This document shows, one piece after another, positions 44,273 to 53,586 of a stretch of 64,000 nt of DNA (positions within the stretch are counted from its first letter, which is position 1; every line of letters begins with the position of its first letter). This DNA comes from Haliotispira sp965263485. Its GTDB lineage: Bacteria > Spirochaetota > Spirochaetia > SP-2023. The stretch is taken from assembly GCA_965263485.1 (NCBI GenBank), contig CBDHHO010000004.1, positions 2,046,001 through 2,110,000 on the forward strand, written 5' to 3'. The translations under genes and the position numbers were made by a program. Under the pieces are notes generated by a model that made no database searches, was not told the DNA's origin, and saw nothing but the letters and a program-made list of their open reading frames with translations.

Positions 44273-45601
44273 ATGAACACAAACCCGAAGCCCCGAGTGT
44301 GGCGGCAACGCATTGAGCGCTCGCTCGCAGAATTGCGTGCGGGCCGCTTTATAATAGTCTGTGACGATGACTCGCGCGAAAATGAAGGCGACTTGATTGC
44401 CGCGGCTGAGCTGGTCACCCCCGAGCTGGTCAATTTCGCCATCACCGAAGCACGCGGACTGCTGTGCCAGGCGATTGACCAACAGACGGCGCGCTACCTG
44501 CGACTGCCCCTGTTGAGCCGGGAAAACGACTCCCCAAACAGCACCGCCTTTACCGTCAGCGTTGATCACCGGGAAGCGGGCACAGGCATTTCGGCTCCGG
44601 CACGGGCCCTGACAATTCAGGCCATCGCCGCGGCCAGCACCGCAGCACAGCACCGCCAACCAGACTTGTCTCGCCCTGCTGCCGACCAACGGGTACTACT
44701 GCGGCCGGGGCATATCTTTCCGCTATTGGCCATGCCGGGCGGAGTCCTGCAGCGCGATGGACACACCGAGGCTGCAATCGATCTGGTGCGGCTGGCCGGG
44801 CTGGCACCCAGCGGCATACTCTGTGAAATTGTGGGCCGGGACGGCGAAATGGCGCGGGGTGCCGAACTGGATGAGTTTGCTACCCGACACCAATTGTGTA
44901 AAGTCACGGTAGCCGAGTTGGCAGACTACCGGCGCGAAGTACTGGGCCACAGCTGGAGCGAAAAAGACCGCATTGCGAGCCGCTTGCAGGGGATTTCCCT
45001 GAGTGCGGACACCCGCGTGGACCTGCCCTGCGATCTAGGTTGTTTCCAGGCCTGCGCGATTGAAGATGCATGCGATATGGGAGCCGAACACATGCTGATC
45101 TGGCAAGGTGAGTTGGCAAGGCTTGGCAACACTCCGGCTGCAAACCGGGCTCCGCTGCTGCGGATACATTCGGAATGCTTTACCGGAGAAGTTTTGTTTT
45201 CGCAGCGCTGCGACTGCCGGGCCCAGCTCAACTATGCATTACGGGCCATCGAAGCCGAAGGCCGGGGACTGATTATCTACCTGCGCCAGGAAGGACGGGG
45301 CATTGGGCTGCGCAACAAACTACGCGCTTACCAAATTCAGCAACAACAGGCACTGGATACAGTAGAAGCCAATCAGGTACTGGGCTATGATGACGATCTG
45401 CGCGAATATTCTGTGGCAATTGCCGTACTGAAACAGCTAAAGCTAGATCAGGTCCGGCTGCTGACCAATAATCCCCACAAAATCCGGGCACTAGAGGCTG
45501 GCGGTATCGAAGTGGAGCGCCTGCCGGTGGAAGTGAAAGGCACGCCCCACAACCGCCATTATCTGGCAACGAAAAAACACAAAAGTGGTCACCTGCTCTA
45601 G
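44273..45601 (+). CDS. ribBA: Bifunctional DHBP synthase / GTP cyclohydrolase II
   Basis: Starts both branches of riboflavin synthesis. Residues about 12-235 are RibB (DDDSRENEGDLIAAAELVTP, FAITEARGLLCQAID, RPGHIFPLLAMPGGVLQRDG-HTEAAIDL). Residues about 240-442 are RibA with the zinc Cys set in SECFTGEVLFSQRCDCRAQL and the GTP site YLRQEGRGIGLRNKLRAYQI, then LLTNNPHKIRALEAGGI. An extra Ala/Gln-rich loop before RPGHIF lengthens RibB slightly. ribH follows 17 bases later; ribD and ribE are not in the window. Confidence 0.96.
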   Translation: MNTNPKPRVWRQRIERSLAELRAGRFIIVCDDDSRENEGDLIAAAELVTPELVNFAITEARGLLCQAIDQQTARYLRLPLLSRENDSPNSTAFTVSVDHREAGTGISAPARALTIQAIAAASTAAQHRQPDLSRPAADQRVLLRPGHIFPLLAMPGGVLQRDGHTEAAIDLVRLAGLAPSGILCEIVGRDGEMARGAELDEFATRHQLCKVTVAELADYRREVLGHSWSEKDRIASRLQGISLSADTRVDLPCDLGCFQACAIEDACDMGAEHMLIWQGELARLGNTPAANRAPLLRIHSECFTGEVLFSQRCDCRAQLNYALRAIEAEGRGLIIYLRQEGRGIGLRNKLRAYQIQQQQALDTVEANQVLGYDDDLREYSVAIAVLKQLKLDQVRLLTNNPHKIRALEAGGIEVERLPVEVKGTPHNRHYLATKKHKSGHLL

Positions 45602-45618
45602 AAAGGAAACAAAAAACC

Positions 45619-46101
45619 ATGAGCCTGAAAAACCAAGCATACAAAGTGATAGAAGGAACATTCGAAGCCGGTAATATACGCTGTGCCCTCGTGTGTTCCC
45701 GCTTCAATGAATTTATCGTGGGAAAGCTGCTCACCGGGGCCTTGGACTGCCTGCTGCGCCACGGAGCGACAGAAACCGAACAGTCGGTCTATTGGGTCCC
45801 TGGAGCCATGGAGTTGCCACTACTGGCCCAGAAGCTGGCCGCCCAAAAAGATGTCGATGTAGTGATCTGTCTGGGCGCCGTGATTCGCGGCAGCACGCCG
45901 CACTTTGATGTAGTGGTCAGTGAAGCCTCCAAGGGCATTGCCCAAGTCTCGTTACAATCCGACAAGCCGGTGATTTTTGGCGTGCTGACCACCGAGAGCA
46001 TTGAACAGGCCGTTGAGCGGGCGGGCAGCAAAATGGGTAATAAGGGCTGGGAGGCGGCCCTGAATGCGATTGAAATGCACAATCTGTGCAAGCAACTTTA
46101 A
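45619..46101 (+). CDS. ribH: 6,7-Dimethyl-8-ribityllumazine synthase
   Basis: Condenses DHBP with the pyrimidinedione to lumazine, the step before riboflavin synthase. VCSRFNEFIVGKLLTGALDC, VPGAMELPLLAQKLA, CLGAVIRGSTPHFDVV and FGVLTTESIEQAVERAG match the family, with the active-site His in TPHFD. A GAAAGGAAA ribosome-binding site precedes it and it is transcribed with ribBA. Length 160 is normal. Confidence 0.96.
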   Translation: MSLKNQAYKVIEGTFEAGNIRCALVCSRFNEFIVGKLLTGALDCLLRHGATETEQSVYWVPGAMELPLLAQKLAAQKDVDVVICLGAVIRGSTPHFDVVVSEASKGIAQVSLQSDKPVIFGVLTTESIEQAVERAGSKMGNKGWEAALNAIEMHNLCKQL

Positions 46102-46110
46102 GGTCATATT

Positions 46111-46731
46111 GTGAGTACACTTCCCATACAGAAAACCGCGGCGCAGAAAGCTGCGGACCAAAGCGAACCAAAAGACCAAGCAAAGCGGCAGACTCTACCC
46201 TTGGCGGCCGTAAAACGGGTAGTGCTCTACACCGATGGTGGCTGTCAGGGCAATCCCGGACCCGGAGCCTGGGCCGCAGTCAGCTATCTGGAGCCGGATG
46301 AGCGCCACTCCCGCACAGCTGAGGGAGTAGCGGCCCCGCAAGAGCTCAGTGGAGCCTCAGCCCGGACTACAAATAATCAAATGGAGCTGCAAGCGGTAAT
46401 CGAAGGGTTAAGAGCCTTGCCCCGGCAGTATCCTCAGCTGTCGGAGCCCTGTGAGCCAAGGCCTTCCGAGCCCTTGGAAATTGCGGTATACACCGATTCC
46501 CAGTACGTGAAGAATGGCATTAGCAGCTGGATTCACAACTGGAAAAAAAATGCCTGGCGTACCAGTGCCAAAAAACCGGTCAAAAACAAAGAACTGTGGC
46601 AAGAGCTGGAGCGCCAAGTCACTGCGCTGGAGCGATATGGCAGCCTGCGCTGGCACTGGGTCAAGGGCCACGCTGGTCACTATTACAACGAGCGCTGCGA
46701 CGAACTGGTGCGCCAGAACTTTCCCGGATAG
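46111..46731 (+). CDS. rnhA: Ribonuclease HI
   Basis: Cleaves RNA in RNA-DNA hybrids. YTDGGCQGNPGPGAWAA holds the first catalytic Asp, NNQMELQAVIEGL the Glu, VYTDSQYVKNG the second Asp, and WHWVKGHAGHYYNERCDELV the final Asp region. It begins with GTG ten bases after ribH. About 30 extra residues precede the catalytic domain and an insertion (ELSGASARTT) lengthens one loop, giving 206 residues rather than about 155. Confidence 0.95.
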   Translation: MSTLPIQKTAAQKAADQSEPKDQAKRQTLPLAAVKRVVLYTDGGCQGNPGPGAWAAVSYLEPDERHSRTAEGVAAPQELSGASARTTNNQMELQAVIEGLRALPRQYPQLSEPCEPRPSEPLEIAVYTDSQYVKNGISSWIHNWKKNAWRTSAKKPVKNKELWQELERQVTALERYGSLRWHWVKGHAGHYYNERCDELVRQNFPG

Positions 46732-46757
46732 AATACAGGCCCTTTATCCTTTATTAA

Positions 46758-46999
46758 GGGGCTTTCTAAAGGGGACCTCTAAAGGGGACCTCTAAAGGGG
46801 ACCTCTAAAAATTCCAATTTCGCGCTGAATCGCGATCTTGTTGCCGAATCGCTTCCTCAGGGAGAGGCAGCAAGAGCCTGCTATTTCTCCAATGCGAGCT
46901 GGCGCAGCATCAAAACGCGGTACAATCGTCAGCAAAGACAAAGCAGAAGCAGAGCGATTGTACCATTCTCGCGAAGCGATACCATTTTCAGAGGTCCCC
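46758..46999. repeat. Palindromic element with tandemly repeated left end
   Basis: Three perfect 13-bp units GGGGACCTCTAAA (46771-46809) preceded by a degenerate unit (GGGGCTTTCTAAA, 46758-46770) run into the normal left end AAATTCCAATTTCGCGC; the right end ATTTTCAGAGGTCCCC closes at 46999. The intergenic region 46732-47267 otherwise holds an upstream region for ftsH and a second partial end (GGATACCTCTGAAACTCC, 47004). Confidence 0.8.
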
Positions 47000-47267
47000 T
47001 AAAGGATACCTCTGAAACTCCATGCCCAAAATGGGAGCGTTCACCGGGAATTCAGGCAATTCAGACATGCAGGTGCTACAAACATTTTTACGCAAGATTA
47101 CTAGGAATTCCTCAGTTTATACCTTATATTCGCCATGGAGGTTGCCCTCCCCAAATCTCGAGTGGAATGAGCATCTTGGACTGTAACCGAATTTACAGGC
47201 GAGAACTTGCTTTTTTGCCACTTTTCAGTTAATTTATTAGTGAATTTTTTGCAACTTAGGTAAGCGT

Positions 47268-49175
47268 ATGTCGGAAACCCCTCCCTCGAATAACAACAAA
47301 AAGAACCCCTTCAGTGAAAATCGTTTTGGCATTTTTATCCTTGCCGGAATTATTTTGCTGGTACTCGTGTTGTTCTCGCTGATTAACAGCAACTCCTTTT
47401 TGGAAAAACTACCCTATAGCGATTTTATGCGCCAGGTCGAATCCGGCGCTATCAGTAATGTTGAGATCGTAGACGGCAGCAGCCTGCGCGGTACCGGTCT
47501 GGTCAACGGCCTGCCCCAGACCGTGGTTACCAAGATACCCTACACCGACCTGAATTTGATTGACCGCCTGCTCAAGGCCGGGATCAATTTCACCGGGGTC
47601 GAGAGCAAAATGCGTTTTGGTCAAATGATCTTTCAGTCGATTCCGTGGATCATCTTGGTGCTGATCATGTTCTCAATGTTCCGAACTATGAACGGCAGCA
47701 GTAAGGCCTTCAGCTTCGGCAAAAATCGCGCGCGCAAATACGAGCACGATGTCAGCAAAAGCATTACCTTTAAGGATGTCGCTGGGCAGGAAGAGGCCAA
47801 ATACGAATTACAGGAAGTGGTGTCCTTCCTCAAAAGTCCGGAGCGCTTTAAGGAAATCGGTGCGCGTATTCCGCGCGGCGTGCTGCTGGTGGGGAACCCC
47901 GGTACGGGCAAAACCTTGCTGGCCCGCGCCGTTGCCGGTGAGGCGGGTGTCTCGTTCTTCCACATGTCGGGCTCGGATTTTGTCGAAATGTTTGTCGGTG
48001 TGGGTGCCAGTCGGGTGCGTGACCTGTTTGAGCAGGGCCGCAAAAATGCTCCCTGTATCATATTCATCGACGAGATTGATGCGGTGGGCCGCACGCGCGG
48101 CTCCGGCATGGGTGGTGGCCACGACGAACGTGAGCAGACCCTGAACCAAATGCTGGTGGAAATGGACGGTTTTACTACCGACCAAGGTGTGATTGTGATG
48201 GCTGCCACCAACCGCGTAGACGTGCTTGACCCGGCCCTGCTGCGGCCGGGGCGTTTTGACCGTCAAATTAATATCGCTTTACCCGATGTCAAAGAGCGCG
48301 AGAAAATCTTGGAGATTCACAGCGACAAAATCAAGACCAAAAAGAATATTGATTTCCCTGCTCTGGCCCGACGCACTCCCGGTTGCTCCGGTGCGGACCT
48401 AGCCAACATCGTCAATGAAGCTGCGTTGTTTGCCGCGCGCCACAGCCGCAAGCTGGTCAGCTTGGAAGATTTCGAGGAAGCGCGCGACAAGGTGCTGATG
48501 GGCCTGGCCCGCCACACCATGTTCATGACCGAAAAAGAGAAAAAGCTGACGGCCTATCACGAAGCCGGGCACACGTTGGTCAGCTTGTCCAGCGAGGGGC
48601 ACAACTTCGAAAAAGTCACCATTATTCCGCGTGGGCAGGCTTTGGGTGTGACTATGTACACCCCGAGTGAAGAATCCTACGCTCCTACCTACTCGGCATT
48701 GAAGGCCCGTATCCGGGTAGCCTTTGGCGGCTACGGGGCCGAAGAGCTGATCTTTGGCGAGACCACGATCGGCACTTCCAACGATCTGAAGCAGGCCACG
48801 GACTTGGCGCACCGCATGGTGACTGAGTGGGGCATGAGCAGTTTGGGAGCCGTGTCATACGCCGATGAACAGCCCATTTTCATTGGTCGTGAAATGTCGC
48901 GGGCCAAGGAGTTCTCAGAGACTACTTCGACCAGAATCGACCAAGCGGTGCGCGAAATCTTGAATGAATGCTTGGAAAACGTACGTGTGCTGCTGCGTGA
49001 ACGCAAAGAAGATTTAATCACCCTCTCCGAAAAGCTGCTCGAAAAAGAGACCATGTACAAAGAGGAAATCGAAGAACTCCTTAAGATTGCCCCACAGCAT
49101 CCCGAGAAAGAGAGGGCAGAGGCCGCTAGAGCAAACAGCAGCAATGATGGCGGCGAAGCTGCAGTTTCCAGCTGA
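47268..49175 (+). CDS. ftsH: ATP-dependent zinc metalloprotease FtsH
   Basis: Membrane-anchored AAA+ protease for quality control of membrane and regulatory proteins. Two membrane segments (about residues 23-44 and 122-142) flank a periplasmic domain. The AAA module has Walker A as GNPGTGKT (Pro replaced by Asn compared with GPPGTGKT), Walker B IIFIDEIDAVG, and the second region of homology NRVDVLDPALLRPGRFDRQI. The zinc site HEAGH is near residue 427. At 635 residues its length is typical. It is monocistronic, with a long upstream gap. Confidence 0.97.
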   Translation: MSETPPSNNNKKNPFSENRFGIFILAGIILLVLVLFSLINSNSFLEKLPYSDFMRQVESGAISNVEIVDGSSLRGTGLVNGLPQTVVTKIPYTDLNLIDRLLKAGINFTGVESKMRFGQMIFQSIPWIILVLIMFSMFRTMNGSSKAFSFGKNRARKYEHDVSKSITFKDVAGQEEAKYELQEVVSFLKSPERFKEIGARIPRGVLLVGNPGTGKTLLARAVAGEAGVSFFHMSGSDFVEMFVGVGASRVRDLFEQGRKNAPCIIFIDEIDAVGRTRGSGMGGGHDEREQTLNQMLVEMDGFTTDQGVIVMAATNRVDVLDPALLRPGRFDRQINIALPDVKEREKILEIHSDKIKTKKNIDFPALARRTPGCSGADLANIVNEAALFAARHSRKLVSLEDFEEARDKVLMGLARHTMFMTEKEKKLTAYHEAGHTLVSLSSEGHNFEKVTIIPRGQALGVTMYTPSEESYAPTYSALKARIRVAFGGYGAEELIFGETTIGTSNDLKQATDLAHRMVTEWGMSSLGAVSYADEQPIFIGREMSRAKEFSETTSTRIDQAVREILNECLENVRVLLRERKEDLITLSEKLLEKETMYKEEIEELLKIAPQHPEKERAEAARANSSNDGGEAAVSS

Positions 49176-49202
49176 AACATATTTGTTTATAGTGCATGCC
49201 AC

Positions 49203-51011
49203 ATGAGCCATCCCCGTCATTACCGTTTTTTTCTTTTCTTCCTTTTTATAGCCGCCAGTGTCTTTTGCTTTCCGCTCGCGCTGCGGGCACAGCAAAATAA
49301 CGCTTCATCCGGATTGCTTTCCGACCACGCAGCGGAAGTCCGGGATTTGAGCGATCGCGGCAGGAAACTACAGTATCTCGACTATGAATTCGCCCGCAAG
49401 TATCTGCGCGAGGCTTATCTTTTGTCAGGTGAGGACCGGGCTGCCGAAGTGCGGGCACTGCTGCGCCTTTCCACCGAGTACAATGGTGCTGAAATTTCTG
49501 ATTACTGGTACTTACTGGCCAGTGCTTATGGGAGTAAGTGGGAAAAGAGTCGTCTCGACTGGCTCAACAAGGCTTTTGAGATCGATCAGTGGTACGATGT
49601 GCCCCGGTTGCTGGCTGCCTTGGAGCTGGTCCGTATCCTCTACAAGTGGAAGATGTATGACGACATTATTTCCTGGAACAATAAATGGGAGCCGGAAATT
49701 ACCGGCGAAAAAACCATGCAGTTTTACTTGGCAATGGCCTATAATAAATCGGGCTGGAAGGAAAAGGCAGCCGATCTGGCACTGAACAATCTGGAACGCT
49801 ACAACCATGAAGAGCGCTATTTTAGTATACTGCTGGATACCCCCCGCGTCAGCAAAGAAATGTGGGTAAACTTTCATCTCTACTTGGAAAATTACCCCCC
49901 CGATTCGCCCAAACTGCTGCGCTACCTGGTCAATAAAAGCACCGATATTAACGAAACTGAAAACCTGCTCTCAATCTACACCAGACTGTTTGGCGATGAT
50001 TATTTCACAACGGCCCGGCGTGTTCTGTTGCGACAGAGTGGGCTGGTGCCGCGTAGCGATATTTTCTTTAGCAACTACCCAACTTCTGATTTTCTGGTCT
50101 TGAGCCAGGTGATCCGCAGTGTTTCTGCTATACGGCCCATTGAAACATCACTTCAGGAATTAAACGGTCTCTACATTGTGGACCGCAATTACGACGATAT
50201 TCCCGAAGAAGAGCTGACTTTTATTAACGGCAACCTGACCGAACGTCATATCGCCGCAGGCGGTCCCGATGAAAATGATGTGATCGTGCGCTGGAACGAC
50301 TATGGAGAGCCTGCCAGTTATCACAGTTTCTTTAACCACAAAGGCAGCAGTCGCACCATTGATATTCTGTATGGCCGCTATCCATTCATCCACGAAATTA
50401 CCATATCTGACCCCGACAGCCGCCGGGTCTATAGTTTTTCACCCGGTCGTTTGACCTATTCACTCAGCGAGCAAGTGCCGCTGAATACTTTCGAATGGGC
50501 GCTCAGTTCACTACAAGAACCAAGCCTGCTCGAAAGCGATGTAATGCGCAGCAGCCGCGAAGTCAAGCTATATGAAACACAGCTACGTCAGAGTGACTGG
50601 CACTTGCGGGCCAAGTACGACATGAGTTATTCTGGTGAACTGGAACGGATTTACCTTGACCGGGATTGGGACGGGAACTTTGATGAAATCAGCTATTTTG
50701 ATGACTCAGAGCGCACCCGTACCGTGCGCGATGAAAACCAGGATGGCAATTTTGAGTTGATGGTCAGCTATCGAGAAGGTGCTCCGCAGAAATATGAGGT
50801 GGATATTTACGGTAATGGCAGTGTGGACTACACCGAAATTCCCGGCGATGTTTCGGTCAAGACTTGGCACCGCTATGGCGGCTTGGACCTGCCGCGCAGC
50901 TCCTACAAATACCAACCGACCAAAATGGATTATATTTATTCCTATTATTTTCACTGGAGTGATCAGACCGTAAATATTTTTGCTCCTGAATACCTCAACA
51001 GCCAGAAATAG
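49203..51011 (+). CDS. Secreted protein with TPR-like part and EF-hand-like acidic repeats
   Basis: 602 residues. A signal peptide (FFLFFLFIAASVFCFPLALRA-Q) targets it to the periplasm or beyond. Residues about 40-230 are helical and contain tetratricopeptide-like helices (YLREAYLLSGEDRAAEVRAL, YLAMAYNKSGWKEKAADLAL). Near the C-terminus there are three evenly spaced acidic loops: DRDWDGNFDE, DENQDGNFEL and DIYGNGSVDY, resembling calcium-binding DxDxDG loops. The family is not one I can name. It lies between ftsH and the protease lipoprotein with short gaps (27 and 33 bases), so these may be one transcript. Confidence 0.75.
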   Translation: MSHPRHYRFFLFFLFIAASVFCFPLALRAQQNNASSGLLSDHAAEVRDLSDRGRKLQYLDYEFARKYLREAYLLSGEDRAAEVRALLRLSTEYNGAEISDYWYLLASAYGSKWEKSRLDWLNKAFEIDQWYDVPRLLAALELVRILYKWKMYDDIISWNNKWEPEITGEKTMQFYLAMAYNKSGWKEKAADLALNNLERYNHEERYFSILLDTPRVSKEMWVNFHLYLENYPPDSPKLLRYLVNKSTDINETENLLSIYTRLFGDDYFTTARRVLLRQSGLVPRSDIFFSNYPTSDFLVLSQVIRSVSAIRPIETSLQELNGLYIVDRNYDDIPEEELTFINGNLTERHIAAGGPDENDVIVRWNDYGEPASYHSFFNHKGSSRTIDILYGRYPFIHEITISDPDSRRVYSFSPGRLTYSLSEQVPLNTFEWALSSLQEPSLLESDVMRSSREVKLYETQLRQSDWHLRAKYDMSYSGELERIYLDRDWDGNFDEISYFDDSERTRTVRDENQDGNFELMVSYREGAPQKYEVDIYGNGSVDYTEIPGDVSVKTWHRYGGLDLPRSSYKYQPTKMDYIYSYYFHWSDQTVNIFAPEYLNSQK

Positions 51012-51044
51012 CCCGAATCGCAAAAAACGGAATTGCGCCTCGCC

Positions 51045-52928
51045 ATGCTCCAGATTATCGATACTTCGGCTGCCGCTCGCTCGGTTTTGCAGCGTATTGC
51101 TGTGCAGTCTCTATGCCTTACTTTCTCCCTCGGTTTGCTGCTGGGAGCCTGTACCGGAATCGATGCCGGGAGCCGGGAACAACTGAATCTGATCCCCATT
51201 ACGGTTGGCAGCAGCCCGAACCGCAAGTTCCAGAAACATCCCAGCGGTAAAGACTTGGATTATGCCATCAGCAACCAGGATTACGCCAGAGCCGCCATTC
51301 TGCTGTTCCATTTAGAGAATCAGGAAGGTCTGGATGACAGACTGTTGCAAAAATATCGGAAGGTCATAGAAGAGGGCTTTGGCGATTTATTTCTGGAGAC
51401 TCTGGACCGTAAGGGTGTAATGGCTTCGCTCTCGTATTACTACAGCCTCCAGAGTATGGGCATTGCGGAGCGCTACCTCAGCATCAGTGACTTCAGCGAC
51501 AGCTTGTTTAACTACTATCTGACTAAGCAGTATTTTGGCGCAGCCCTGAACTTTGCTCAGACCAGTTTACAAAATGATATTCAACTAAATGCTACTACTC
51601 GAAACATGTTTCAAAAATTTATCCGGGATCAATTTTCCGGCAATACGGTGGAACAGAACAGCAATTTCTGGGCCCGGCGCATTCAGGGGACAGTGACCAT
51701 AATGGTCAGGATGGGCAACAGACGTATTCCCTACACCCGGCTGTACCTGCCTTTGACCGAGATTGGCAGTGGTTTTTTTATTGACAACAGTGGCAGCATC
51801 ATTACCAATTATCATGTCATTGCCAGTCAAGCGGAAAAGGGCAAGGCTTCCGGACATATTTTCGTCAAGCTGTCTACGCGCGATGAATTAATCCCGGCCC
51901 GCCTGGTGGGCTGGGATCCGAATCGCGATCTGGCATTGCTGCGGATCTCGCGTCCGGCCCCGTATTTGCTGACCATGAACAGTAATTTCAACGCACTCCG
52001 GGACAACGGCGGGGAGCGCTCACCTCAATCGGCGCTGGTGGTTGGAAATGAACTTTTTGCCATCGGAGCACCCGGTGGTCTGGCAGACAGCTTAACCAGC
52101 GGACGCATTTCGGCCCGGGGCCGCGAAATTCTGCCCCTGACTGAGGCCCTGCAGATTGATGTTCCGGCCAATCCTGGCAATAGCGGTGGTCCGTTGCTGA
52201 ACAGTCAGGGTGTGGTCGAAGGCGTGGTATTTGCCAAGAACAACAGTGGCTATGAAGGAATCGCCTTCGCGATACCCAGCGATACACTCAGTTCGGTGCT
52301 GCCGCGACTGTATCTGGGGGGCAAGGTCAAAAACAGCTGGCTCGGCTTGGTGGTTGACGAACACAGTAACAGTGAAGAGTACTTGGAAATACGCTACGTC
52401 TTTCCCGGCAGCCCGGCCGCTGAAGTGGGACTGGAGCCCGGTATGCGCATCTTGAACTATCGGAATGGCCGTTACACCGGGATCAAGTCCTTGCAAAGCC
52501 AGATATCGAATGGTCCGATTGGTGCAATCGTCAATCTGAGCGTGAGCAAAGCGGAAGACTTGGACAGCGGCAACGGCTCTGTACATGAATTTTATCTGGA
52601 ATTGCGCGAGCGTCCGGACAAACCGATGTACCGCAACCTGAATCAGGACAGCAGCTCTGAATTGTTCTATGCCTTATTTGGAACCCGCTTGCAGACTCAA
52701 TATGGGAAGAGGCGCAACAGTTATGAGATTGCCTCGACCCTGCCGTATTCTCAGGTCAGTCAGCTGAATCTACACGAGGGAGACTCCCTTCAGATTCTCC
52801 AGTGGTTGATGGATGCCGAAAAAAATGTCATTATCGCCCACATTTCCTACAGCTACCAAGATGGCTTGGACCAGAGTCGCAAACAGAGCGTACTGATACA
52901 GCAGCTGGACCTGCCCAATATTTTGTGA
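51045..52928 (+). CDS. HtrA/DegP-like serine protease lipoprotein with PDZ domain
   Basis: 627 residues from the ATG at 51045. A lipobox (FSLGLLLGAC) at about residue 36 gives a lipid anchor. Residues about 60-210 are an unassigned helical region. A trypsin-like domain follows with the triad His in IITNYHVIAS, Asp in NRDLALLRIS, and Ser in PANPGNSGGPLLNSQGVVEG. A PDZ-like domain with SPAAEVGLEPGMRILNYR follows. The C-terminal 130 residues are unassigned. Soluble DegP usually has no lipid anchor and no such N-terminal domain, so this is a distinct architecture. Confidence 0.88.
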   Translation: MLQIIDTSAAARSVLQRIAVQSLCLTFSLGLLLGACTGIDAGSREQLNLIPITVGSSPNRKFQKHPSGKDLDYAISNQDYARAAILLFHLENQEGLDDRLLQKYRKVIEEGFGDLFLETLDRKGVMASLSYYYSLQSMGIAERYLSISDFSDSLFNYYLTKQYFGAALNFAQTSLQNDIQLNATTRNMFQKFIRDQFSGNTVEQNSNFWARRIQGTVTIMVRMGNRRIPYTRLYLPLTEIGSGFFIDNSGSIITNYHVIASQAEKGKASGHIFVKLSTRDELIPARLVGWDPNRDLALLRISRPAPYLLTMNSNFNALRDNGGERSPQSALVVGNELFAIGAPGGLADSLTSGRISARGREILPLTEALQIDVPANPGNSGGPLLNSQGVVEGVVFAKNNSGYEGIAFAIPSDTLSSVLPRLYLGGKVKNSWLGLVVDEHSNSEEYLEIRYVFPGSPAAEVGLEPGMRILNYRNGRYTGIKSLQSQISNGPIGAIVNLSVSKAEDLDSGNGSVHEFYLELRERPDKPMYRNLNQDSSSELFYALFGTRLQTQYGKRRNSYEIASTLPYSQVSQLNLHEGDSLQILQWLMDAEKNVIIAHISYSYQDGLDQSRKQSVLIQQLDLPNIL

Positions 52929-52997
52929 TCTTGATGATGAGATTTAGGAACAGTTTCTGCGTAACTCGGCATGTTCGGGATATAATAGGCCTGCCGA

Positions 52998-53026
52998 TTG
53001 ACATCAACATATAAAATATATATACT
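52998..53026 (+). promoter_or_regulatory. Near-consensus sigma-70 promoter
   Basis: TTGACA (52998-53003), a 17-base A/T-rich spacer and TATACT (53021-53026). The next gene on this strand, rho, begins at 53851, giving a leader of more than 800 bases, or the promoter may drive a small RNA. Bases 53033-53250 show no protein gene; a hairpin AGGCTCT...AGAGCCT lies at 53200-53222. rho often has a long autoregulated leader. Confidence 0.5.
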
Positions 53027-53271
53027 GGCAGCCAGCCAACGAACCGCGGTTTCTCTCAGGATTGCGATCGTATTCCCGATTAGGCGGGGTTACAGGCAAG
53101 GCTCCGGCACATCCTTGTTGGCATTGATAGGCTCTCCCCATAAAACGAAACACATGCTTCGGGCTCGCCTCTTTGCTAAAATTTAGGGGGGAGATATCAG
53201 GCTCTTCAATTCTGAGAGCCTGCTAACACAGCAATTGGTTTCCTATAGGGCACATATCCTCATATCCTAAA

Positions 53272-53586
53272 GGGCACCTCTAAAAATTCCCCACCACAGA
53301 AGGATGCTGCGCCAGCTCGCAAAAAAGGAAGGTCGGCCCTTGGCTCCGCACGGGCCTCCCCGTTTCTCCAATGCTGCGCCAGCTCGCAGAAAGGAAGGTC
53401 GGCCCTTGGCTCCGCACGGGCCTCCCCGTTTCTCCAATGCTGCGCCAGCTCGCATTGGAGCCTTTGTCGGCATCAAAAGGGAATTTTGGGTGGTTCCTGA
53501 AAGTTGTATTGGAAAGACTTGTAAAAGAGGTTACTCTCGAACAAGATTGAGGTTCCCCACGCGGGATTGGAATTTTAGAGCCTTCT
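53272..53586. repeat. Long palindromic element with a 67-bp minisatellite
   Basis: It begins GGGCACCTCTAAAAATTCCCC and ends with GGAATTTTAGAGCC near 53582. Inside, a 66-67-bp unit starting GCTGCGCCAGCTCGC occurs at 53306, 53373 and, partially, 53439. The unit is the reverse complement of that at 28001-28130. Confidence 0.6.
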
